From positions 10,001 to 74,000 of the forward strand of contig JAHQIW010000738.1 in assembly GCA_019055375.1 (NCBI GenBank): DNA of 64,000 nt. The letters run 5' to 3'. How positions within the stretch are numbered: the first letter of the stretch is position 1; every line of letters starts with the position of its first letter. The position numbers and the translations under genes were made by a program. The notes under the pieces are model-generated. The model saw nothing but the letters and a program-made list of their open reading frames with translations, was not told the origin of the DNA and searched no databases. Origin of the DNA: Parelaphostrongylus tenuis. Its lineage: Eukaryota > Nematoda > Chromadorea > Rhabditida > Metastrongylidae. Of the stretch, positions 33,982 through 45,900 are shown one piece after another.

Positions 33982-36900
33982 ATGTCGGGCGAGGAGGATA
34001 TTGCTGTTACGAAGTTTCGTGAATATCTGCGAATAAACACCGAGCATCCATCTCCGGATTACAGTATGTTTCCGGAGTGATCTACTCGTTCAAACTCGTT
34101 CATTACCCGTCTACATAGCCATCGATGACGGAATGAATCGATCGATCGACTAGCAATCGATTCTATTCTCTTCGTGGTCCATCCTTCCCCATGGGAAGCC
34201 GTGGCTTCTCAATGGGATTTGAGGAGCAGAACGGCATCTTACCTGCAGCTCGTTCTTTGTTCATATCGCTCATGGAGAGCGGTTGATGACGTCCCATCCT
34301 AAACCTTTCGCGACCGCTATCAAGATTTTCTTTACTTAAATAGGGTTTTTTCGCATGTGGCGCAGTGGTTAGAGGTGCCCTGCGTCGCACACGAGGTCAA
34401 TGGTTCGATCTCTCGCTCATGGCTCACCAAGTCATCCATCCCTCCGGGGTCGGTAAATTTGTTCCAAGCAGGTCTCAGACTTGTCTGGAAGGATAAGCAG
34501 CATTGACTCGGTTCAGTGTGAGGCCACCGCGAGTCATTGTAAAGGCCAGATATGCATTCAATCACCTCAAACGAAGTTAAAAATTGAAGTCGAATGCATG
34601 GCGCATCGCTCAGGGATTGATCAACGCCGAGAGCTTTATCCTTGATCCTTTTAATTAGGGTTATTTCAATTAGGTTAAGCCTAGAGGAGTTTCTAGGTGT
34701 CTCTTTTTTTTATAAGCCCTGTTTCAATGTTCATTTACCCAAGTTTTTGGTGTATACAAAACACTTATGTATGAGAAAAAACTGCTCGCTTATCACGTTT
34801 CCAAATTGTTGTGTGCATTCAATCAATTGTTTGAACTTATACAAAGAATATTACTGCAAAAATTTTTTACTTTGGATACCTTTAGTTTCATACAATAGCG
34901 AAAAGTCAGCGTAATGGTCTGTTATAATGATTACCAAAAGCTATGAATTCGAAAGGGGTTAATAACTCCGAAGACGCGACGTGATTTTCTCTTCGTCTCT
35001 TCAACGCAGCAAAGAGGCCTTTTCAAAAGCTGAGCCATTTGTTAGAATAGCCATTTCTCAAACTATTGAATAGTTATGAAAAGTTGAGTGAAAACGCTCT
35101 GTCCGGCGGAAAAAAACTGCGAAAAGCCAGTGTACCACATGTGGTACACGGGTACACGCGGTCCCCAACGGGTTAGAAAGGTTCTCTTGTGGTTTCTTGT
35201 TGAAAGTGTACTTCTAGATGTAAATGTGGAGCCCAATATTCGAGAAAGTTATGGCCTGCTCCTCGGTCTTCTCCCATGAGCAATTCTGACATTTTTATTA
35301 TTAATTCATCTATTTATTTGCTTGCGCGATCCGTCACGCGGATCCCAGCACTTCCAGCGTTCGATTCGTTCTTCGCCTTTCTCTCGAATCACATAGAAGA
35401 CTGGTCGAGCATGTTCCTTTGCAGTCTCGAGGATAGCCTGACTGTGGCGTTCCGTAAGACATTCTTGTTGACTGCCAGAGAGAGAGGTGGGGAGTGCAGT
35501 TCGGCTCCACGTGCGCCGCGACGAGCATCACAACCACTCGGTCACAGCGCCCCCCGCAATTGCGATTATAGAATTCACTGGTTATTTACAACAACTGGCG
35601 TTTCGGCGGATTTCGTCTTCTTCAGAGCCTGGAAGGATTACATGGATTGGAACCTAGCCAGCGAAACGTCTCCATAACTCTGATAGGGCAGCCACGGGGC
35701 TCTATTCCCATGTCTCGTTTCTGCCCCCTCTCCTTCTTTTCCTCCCTCCTACTCCTCCTCTTCTTTCTCCTCTTTTCTTCCTCCTGTGTATTTCTTTAGG
35801 TCATCGAAGCTCTTTAAAATAGAACCAGGTTGTTGTACGAAGCATATACACTTCGTGTGCATCTCCGAGTATGTGGTTCACACACGGAATACAGAAAGTA
35901 AAGTGGGTTTGATCGTTGGGAGAACAAAAAAACAGGCCTATGAGTCCGTCCGGGTCTCTCAGGGCTTAAACCCAGGGGTCTCATAGAGTCGTCCAGGTTT
36001 CGGCCGAGCCAAACTCACTTTCTGAGCACTTCGTGCCCGTACCCGGTTCTATTTCTGGGTTTCTCCCACTTAGTCCTGAGCCGGGCACGGACATTAGGTG
36101 ACCATCTACCGAGTATGGCCGTTTTGTCCGTACCCGGGGGTTCTGTTCCTAACGCTATTCCTGTGACCGAATGGCTCCGGAATTCCCTGATATGAAGGAA
36201 TTCAGGGAATTAGAGTACTCTTCTGATCGATCAATAGTGGTTTCTTTTAGGATCTTTTATTATTTTTCTTTATTTTAGCGCTATTTTCCTTACTACCGCT
36301 CTCCTCGTTGCAGATCGTTGCACTAAATTCCTTGTCGATCTCGCTAATGAACTTGGCATCCAGAGTAAAATCGTTGAGGTAAGTATTTTACTCAGTATTC
36401 TCAATTTCATAATAAATCCTGAAATCGACTATCGCTCAGCCTTTTTTGTCTAGCAAGAAGGGTCGTTTCAAAGCTGTCTTCCCTTCTGAGTTAAAGTTTT
36501 TTCCGTTTTTTTTCCGAGAAAGAGAGCGTTTAAATCGGTTTTTTCGGTGACCAGCTTCCTCATCAAAAGCGCTTCAGGCGAAATGACCTTTTCAGCGAAG
36601 AAAAAACTTGGATGAGTTTGGTAGATCTTCTTCAAAATCGACGGCTGACGTGTTTGCAACATCGCCTTCTTCAGAGTTTTAAGGGATTTTATGTACTGTT
36701 ATCTGTTGTTTTCACAGTTTGTAGTTATCGATGTCAACTTTTCATCGATAATATAAACAATCTAAGAGAAAAGCGCATGTTGCCCAATGGTGAGAGGTCT
36801 CCGCGACACAAATGACTATAGATCTATCGAACGAAGGTCGATGGTTCGACTCCGCAGTCAAGGCTCACCAAGCCTTCCATCGCGGCGGGTTCACTGAGTT

Positions 36901-39900
36901 GGTATCAGTGGTACTTGTTTGGATAGCAGCATTGACTTAATACATCGGTAGGACACTGCGAGTCATTGCAAAAGCCAAATGAGCTTCCAGGCATCTCTCA
37001 AGCGATGCTACGAATGGAGTCGAATATATGGCCCATCCCTTAGGTATCGATCGATGCCGAGAGCTTAAGAGCTTTTATTCAATCTACGAGCTCCACAAAC
37101 TTATACCAATACCGTTACTTGAAAACCGTTCGGACCTGAAGTAGACGAGTCGTCGAGACGTCGGCCATCGATTTTAAAGATGGTTTCCCCCCACCCTCGC
37201 GCGATTTTTTAAGGAGTGATAATTTGTGAGACATTTTTAAAACGTCGGTCTGGTAGTGAATTTGTAGGAATCCATTTCATCGACTTTCAATACCTCGTTG
37301 CAAGCATCAATAAACGTGTTTCGACCTTGACAGTCTACTCAGTCGGGCGATACCCTTCGTCTTAATCTTAGCCAGTCCTCTCGGGAACTCCAATCTCTAA
37401 TATAGAGTTGGCGAAGACGAACTCATTATACGTTCCATCAAGTGAAATTATCACTGAATGAAAAGTGCTTTTTACTCGATTCCTCTTGGCTGGCATTGTC
37501 AAATATATCATACCTTTCGTTTCGAGTGCTCTCTCGAGACCACGCTCAAGTTCCAATATGCCTTATAATTTCTCATATTTTTGAGTGTTTATCAGACATA
37601 TTGAGATTTGAGCGTGGTTTTGAGAAAGCACTCAAAACTGAAGGTATGATATATTTAACGATACCAGCCTAGAGTAATCGAGTGTACAACACTGCGAATT
37701 CGGTGATAATTTCACTTAACGGATGGTGCAAAACTTTCATCGTCGAGAGATCCCTTGAGAGAAGTGGCAAAAGACGAAAGGTGCCGTTCATCTGATGAAT
37801 CTGTCAAAGTCTAAACACGTGTATCGGGCTCTATAAGTCCCCCTATAACAGACCACATGTACGGCTCAGAAAACATCAGTATAGTTTGTGAGAATGTTTA
37901 GAGCCTTTTCGAGAATGGTACGTCGGAGTCATACGTACGTTTCGGCAGTGTCGCCCGATTTATCGGTGGCCCATGCCCCACACTGAACCCTACTTTATAA
38001 CAGAGATGAGAAGACGTTATTAGGGTTATAGCACGTGATGTTGTGTTATCACCATTTCTTTCAGTTGATGGATTACGGTCGCTAGCTTAATTGTAGTCAC
38101 CTGTCTCATAGAATGTTTCAAAACCTCGCTAATATATCGTGTGGTATCACCAAAGTTAACGTCTCCTCATCCTTGCCACAAAGTAGGGTTCAGTGCGGGG
38201 TGCGTGGCACTGATGAAGCGGGCGACACCTCCGGAACATACGTATAGCTGTGACGTATCAACCCCGGAAAGGCTCTGAACATAACATTTTCACAGAAAGT
38301 TGGTTTTTCAAGCGAATCGAACATTTTCTTTTCTCTAATGAGCCAGGAGTGATCTCAGTAGCATCTCATATGAGTGGATTTTTGTTGATATTGTGGAGTG
38401 ACCAAGTACAAGCATCCCAGAAATACGTAATGGCTATGTTTTTTTTTTTGTTGTATTTTCCGACTTTTTCCTTTTGTATCACTTTTTTGAACAATTTCCA
38501 GCCTGTTCGTGGTAAACCGTTTGTGATAATGACAATTCCTGGATCACAGCGAGACCTGACTTCAATTGTTCTGTACTCGCACACTGATGTAGTGCCTACT
38601 TTCAAGGTGTAGTCAACTGTTTAGAAAATCTCCCATTTTTCACATCTTATAGTCTCAGATCCTCATGGTGTACTCAGACTTGTATCAGTTCGAGGAATCG
38701 ACTTATTCGTAGAACTTTATCTTTTTTCAGGACAAATGGACATATGACCCTTATTCGGCTCATAAGGACGAACAAGGAAACATCTATGCCCGGGGTACGC
38801 AAGACATGAAATGTGTTGGTTCGCAATATTTTGAAGCAATACGAAGACACTTTTTACGTGGAAAAAAACAATGGTTGAGGACCATCCATATCGTTTGGGC
38901 TCCAGGTGATTTTCACATAAGTCGAGAGGTTTTTTGAAGCAGATTCCGTACTTCTCCGTTATCGCAAACAATTTTTCAACCTCTTGAAAATAGGACTTTT
39001 CCGCTTTTTTCAGATTATTGGTAGTTATGCTTTGCAATCATTTTTGAGCCACGTATGTCAGTGGTCTGTCAATGAGGGCTGACTTATAGAGCCCGATACA
39101 CGTGTTTCGATCTTGCGATCTCGTCAGTCGGGCAGTTACCCTTTCTCGTCTTTTGCCAATCTCTGTGGGTGCTCCAGTCCCCACAATAAGAGTTAGCGAC
39201 GACGTACGATTTACACTCTATGTCCAGTGAAGAACTCAATGAACACAAAGTGTTGTACACTCGATTTCTCGTGGCTAGTATATTCGACATATATGCCGAG
39301 ATCGCAAGATCGAAACACGTGTAAAGGGCTCTATAAGTCAGCCCTTTAACAGACCACTGACATGCGTGGCTCAAAAATTATTGCAAGGCATATTGAATTT
39401 TGAGCTGTGGTCTTAAGAAAACACTCGAAATGAAAGTTATTGGTAGTTATTCGATAACTCAATTCTTGCTGACTACGATACTATGCTCTTTTCCACCAAC
39501 TCCTTCTTTATAGACAGTAGCAGCGAAAATAAGATTGAGATTCACACTCGGCGCGGTTTGACGCATTTTTCGCTGGACAAAGCTCCCTATAGTCTTTTGT
39601 TAATCATTCGATAGCTCAAATCCCGGCGATTATGAAAAGTCCATAGAGTCCGAAAATGTCTTAATATCGTGCAGTAACAGCCAAAAGGTTATTACCTTTT
39701 ACATTCGCTGGGCATCACCGTGCGTCACGCGACGACCTCAGAGCCGCTTGGAAAAGTGCGACTTTCGATATTCAATCCAAAATTTATCTTCATTTAGCAG
39801 AAATTTCCAAGTTATCCTTATTCGAGCTGTAAAAGAGATTTTGTTCTATCGTTCTATGGGCTTAGGCTTCCCGTTTTAATCTGATAAGGATATGACATGT

Positions 39901-42900
39901 TTTGAGCCGATATAGTGCTATATAGGCGCCTATTTCGTCCTATTGGTACTCATCAGTAGCACCCTCCCTATATTCCCATTTTATATTTCCAACTAGACTC
40001 GCTACTAAGCCTAAGCTTAAACAGCCTAAGCCAAGAGATGCGAGACGTGATCTTTTGCTCTTCCAGCGCTCTATGAAGATCTTCTTGGAAATAGACTTAG
40101 CTTCAGAATCAACTAAATTAATCATCAAAAAATTTCTGAAGGTCTGTTGCGAATTTGCGAAGTCCCATCCACATAGCTCAGCAAAAACTGCGTGCTGAGT
40201 GTGAAACTTGATTTTATTATTGCTGTTACAGCGCATTTAGATGAGTTTTTCGAATCGAGTTTTTCGAGAAACAATCACAGTATTGGAATCACTGGGGCTG
40301 AAGCTATCGAATGATTGCTAGAGCGTATAGTATGATACCTTTCTTTCTGAGTGTTTCTGAGACATCGCTCAAAACAATATAATCTGGTAACATATCTTGT
40401 GCCTCTGTCATAACAGACCTAATAAAAGCTCAGAATATGTTGTCAAATTGATAGAAGTTAGAAAAAAAAACGGAAATTACCTGCCTTACAAAGGGTTGGA
40501 GAATGGGTCACCACAACGGAATTGTATCGCAAGTTCTCCGTTCTTGAATGTGTATAGATATCTCGACTATCTCACATAAACAGCTTATTAAAGATGAGGA
40601 GATTGGAGCCGTCGATGGTATGGCGAAATTCGTACAAATGCAAGAGTTTCGTGAACTTAACTTGGGTTTCATGCTCGACGAAGGCATTGCCAGTGAAACA
40701 TCGACATATAAAGTGTATTATGGAGAGCGTAATCCGTGGTGTAAGTAAGACAATTCCATGGAAATTGTTCTTCCATGCCTTCCAAAGATCGATTTCAGGG
40801 GTGGAAATCACGTGTAGCGGTTCACCAGGGCATGGGTCAAAGTTCATCGAGAACACTGCTGTGGAGAAACTGGTACGTACTTAGTCCCCATCATGTCCTT
40901 GAATTCACGTTTAGTCGAGTTTTCTCCTTCTTCAAAGTAGTGCTGTCAGCCTCTCACGTGACTGACAAGTGTATTTTTCTTCAAAACTTTTGATTCGAAA
41001 CAAGTATCTCCACGTGAAGTTCAGCAATCCGTCATCAACAGTGTTCTGTCGTTTCGCGACCAGCAGCGATCTTTACTAAGAAACGATTCGTCGAAACGAA
41101 TCGGTGATGTCACAACAATAAATATCACAAAAATCAACGGTGGCGTACAAACAAATGTATTGCCGGAGAATTTCATAATCGGTCAGTTCTAACTTTGAGT
41201 TCTCATTGTAGAAAAATCATACGAATTAGAAGTACATTTGGCCTTCAATTTATAAGTCGGTGTTTTTTCTTAGTTTAATGCAGGTCTTCCTAATTTAGTG
41301 CTTCATCGTAGCTCAGAGGTGTTCCTGGGTGCCGCACTACAAGTACAGTGGGAGATTCATACTTCAGCAAAGCTACCCAAGCTGAGAAGTTCGACGTTTC
41401 TACCCGGAAGCCCAGCTAAGAGAACCGTTCCAGGAATGAACGCCGTTTTTTGGCTGCTAGTCACAAGGTGGCAATCTCCTTCCGATCCACTAGGGCCGGC
41501 GACTGCTCTGATGTGGTGGCGACCTGAGAAAGCCCTGGATTGGCTTACCTGGGAATTCAGAGAACAGAACAGCTAAACGCGCACAGTTTGCCTATGATGG
41601 GGAGTGAAGATAGGCCGTCCAAAAATTCAAGTAACCTATAAGAGCGGTGTGTGCTAGAAAATAGACGCGTGCGTAAACTTCTTCCGAAATCTCGTACCTA
41701 CTTTTCCTTTCCTTTTCCATTTTTTCGCTTTAGTCAGGTTTTTTTTTTTGTAAACCATGGAACGCCGTAAGTCATATCGAGAACCGCGCGTGTTTGTCCG
41801 TCCTTTTTGCAAAAATTTCAACCCCCTTTTCTATGGAATCTCAGTGTAATACGGTGCACTTAGGAGCCTATGGGGCGCAGTGTTTGAGGTGCTCCGACAC
41901 ACGTGATCGATGGCTGATGGTTCGATCTCGTCCTCTAGGCTTTCAGGCCTTTCATTCCTCTTGGGTCGGTGAATTCGTACCACAGTTGTCTAAGAGGACA
42001 ACAGCACCGACTTGATACATAGTTAAGCCACCATGAATCATTGTAAAGGCCAAATATACATTTTAGTCACTTCTAATGAGGCTACTAATGTAGTCGAATA
42101 CTCTTCACATTCCTTAGGAATTGACCAACGCTTGGAGCTTTATCCTTTGATCGCAATGCACTTATATCAAATCAAATTGTATTTCCAGACCAGACCAAGC
42201 CTTTGTCAAACTACTCAAGCTCTGTAAAGTTTGTATCATTTTACCAGCTGTCATCCTGTTGATCACTTCCATTTTTCTCTATCGCATGCAAGAGTAAACC
42301 AATGGGTTTTCCTCGCTCTAGAGATTCGTTGAGCACATATATTTCTACAAGGCTTTTCGTGAAGAAATCGAACCATCGGGTCGGTGGTCTTCCTGTAGAG
42401 CGTTTGATATCTCTAGGAATCCAGTCGGTAGCGACTCTCGTCTATCGGTTGTCGTTGAAGCGCATCACGTGTCCGGCCCATCCTATTTTTGATATCCTGG
42501 TGTGTAGAATGGCGTCTTTGATCATCGATCGTTGACGTAGGTCGGACTTCGAATCCTTTCTCTCATTTGCGAGATACGGGCTACTCTTAGCATCGACCTT
42601 TCGACTGCGCGTTCGATAACGCCAAGTGATCTTTCATCTGCTTACGTAGCGACCACGTTTCTGCTGCGTGCGCTAGGCAGGGATAATCGTGGAGTCGAAA
42701 AAGTAGACACGCAGTTGGACGTTTTTTGTTCTCTTCACTACATCCTCGGTGCTCTTAAACGCTCGCCAAGTCGCTCTTTTCCTCCTGCTTAGTATCCGCA
42801 ACTGTCCATTCAACTATACTAATAGGAATTCGGCAGCACAAATCTTAGCGATCTCAGAGCTAAATTCGGTTTATAGGTTTCCATACTGCATTGTACGCTA

Positions 42901-45900
42901 AAATAAATTACGTTCACACTCGGAATTTTCGTCGCTCATAAGCGTTTTATATACAGAGAGAGTACATAGTCGTGTAGACAACATTATGACGTATCAGAAC
43001 AATCAAAAAATCGTAGGATTCTCGGCTTTCATAGCTCCAACGTGAAGATATTGAATCAGTCAGTCGTATTCATCTCCTGTGTTGTCAACGACGGTATCTT
43101 CTCATGAGCCGACTGAAGCCTTCACTATATCCAAGTTTATGATTGTTCTGGGACTTCGTTGTTTAAATTTAGCGACTTTCTCTCCTTTCCGCGAGAAATG
43201 GAATATTGCGCGAAGGAGACGATGGTATATTCCCGTATGCAGCTTGGGAACAACAGCGGCATCGGTTACTTCTACTTACTGAGATGTGGTCTATTTCGTC
43301 ATGACTCCCACGTCCACCGTTAAGAGTGAAGCTCTTGGAATCGTGATTTACCATGAGTGGTTTTAGTCGTCATGATAAACTCAGATAGCCTCTCACCCTG
43401 TTCATTCCATTCTAGTCCGTGGGTCCCTATGTCACGTGCTTCAGACAATCTTCTAGGTCCAAGTTTCATGTAAAAATCCCAGCAATGACCTCGAAGAATG
43501 ATGGTCATCTTTGAAGAACTTTTCGAGGTCCATATATAACGCTTCGTCATAGCTCGATGTTGATGCGTAAGCAACGAATATGGTCAAAGCCGGCATTGAA
43601 TCACATCGTTCTAACCGTAATCGTCCCATACGGGTTGTTACTTGTTCAGACGAATCGATGTTCATGGCCAAATTCGATTTGACGAGGATGCAAACGCCGC
43701 CGGCACCTCTGCTATCGCATGTTCCAGGAAACAGTTCTTCTCCGGTGTCATTAACAGCGTGAAAAGGATGACGCGTTCTCGTCTCAACCAGGCCAATGAC
43801 ATCGAACCTTATTCTTCTTGCTTGAATCATTAGATCTTCTACAGCGGATTGGTGAGCAAGGGTTCTTGCGTTGTAGGTACAGATCGTCATTTTAGTCTGT
43901 TTCGATCTTGGCAGCCTAGTTCGGCCCTGAGATTTTAGCAGCCTCTCCGTACTCGTCCTACCTGGCGCTGCCGTATCGGGGGGTTTTTTGGGATCCTTGG
44001 AATGAAGCCTATCTTTGTAGCTGTTTTTGTACCCAACGTGTAGCTTGCTAGGCTCTGAACGTGGGGTTGTGTACTCATGAGCAGCTTTCTATTCTCTCTT
44101 GGAGGAGCGGGAGGAGCTCATTTCTAGAGGCGACTCCTTACCACCTCCCATATACTTCCCAACCGCTCGATTGAGGCATTTGGCCAACTTGACTCATAGA
44201 AATTTTAGTCTGTCAAATCGGCGCTGCAGAATCAGGTAGCTGATCCCCTGAATCCACCTGCGTCTCTGGGAAGCACACGGACGCTTTTGGTTCGCGTTTA
44301 ATTTCGCTATCCACCACCTTGGGACGCGTCACGTGCCTTCGCGGCTGACCGGGCGAGGTGCCTCATAGGAATCCGTGAGGTGTAAAGTTTATAAGCTTTA
44401 GCAAAGACAGTCATTATTCAATCTAAAGCCTGAGAAGTGTGGTTGGGCTTTGTGAAAAGAAGACTCACAGAATCTTACAAGCACCCTTGAGCTAGCGGAG
44501 ATCTCCTCTAGTCCCGTGATGTATGAGTTACTGGAAGCAAAAAAGTTTTTTGAAAAAAGAGTCAAGTGCGTGTATACTGAGTGATGTGCAACAAACTTTC
44601 GACCTGGGCGGGAGTTGAACTCGCCTCTCACTCATATCGGAGACCTGTGCTACCATTACACCATCAAGGTCACCGCTCCGTTTTTAATCCTTGATATTTA
44701 TCGCTGTGTTACTCTCACAGATGTTCTTACTCATATATGAAAAAGGAAACTTTTTATGAAATCTACTCTTACTTTTAGCACTCGACATACGTATACCTCC
44801 AACTGTCGACTTCTCTGTAATGGAAGCGAATATTGCTGGTTGGTGCGAGAAGGCCGGTCCAGGTGTTACGCATAAGTATATACAGATAAGTGGAGATCAC
44901 AGCCTTTTGTATTATTCACTTATTCATTTTACATGACTTACTGCGTGGATACCAGCACTTCTCGCATTTGATTCGTTCCCTCGCATTCGTCCTCCGTAAA
45001 GCTCTTCGAACATCTCACTTGTTGTTCTGACTGCTGTTCAACGACTTTGTACTCTTTATGGATATCGTAATAAGCTGATCCAGATAATTCTCTCCTCAAT
45101 TCCAGAGCTGAGGCGTTCTTCATAGCATTTCATGATTGATTCAAGGAGAGTGTTGGAGCAGCGATCGAACCAGAAAATCGCTAGTCATTTCGCTTCTTGA
45201 TGCACCGCTTTACTCACCATTGCACTATCCCCTTCGATTTTTGATATCGTATTGCATAGTAGTTCTTGACCGATTACTATTTAGAACGATCAGTTTTCAA
45301 TGAATGGATGAAAAAGTAATAGTTTATGATCACTGTTCCAGAAATCAGAGGTTAAAGCAGTAACGCCGACGACAAGCGATGATCCATTCTGGTCTGCTTT
45401 TGAGAGATCCCTTCAAAAAGAGTGAGTTGAATTGCAATAAACGCTTCTATAAAAATATGTCATCTTATCATAGAGACTTACCTCGAGAAAGAGAATATAG
45501 CTGTTTCTGAAATTTTTTAGGAAATGCGACTTTGACAAGGAGATATTCATTGGATCCACTGATTCACGTTTTGTTCGAGAGGTATGAGCACTGTTTTGAA
45601 CAAATTAGTGCAAGAATTCCTCGTTTTACCGCTCCAGTAGCAGTGTTATAATGTCACAACTATTAAGCCAATAATGTTGAGTCATATGCAAAACTGTGAG
45701 CCTCCGGCCGGAGTTGAACTGGCGTCTCATTCTTTTTGGGGCGCGTGCTAAGCACTGCACTACCGGGGCTCCTGATCTGCTATTCCTCGTTCTTTCTGCA
45801 GGTTTTGCAATTCACTTAACATTCACGGCTATAAGGAAATTTGTGTATCTTATTTCATTAGGCTCATGTTATAACATGTACCATAGTATGAATATTAAGC

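Noticed and set aside
35276..35677. A 133-codon plus-strand frame
   Set aside because: It runs antisense through a SINE-2 copy and into a PLE terminal repeat.
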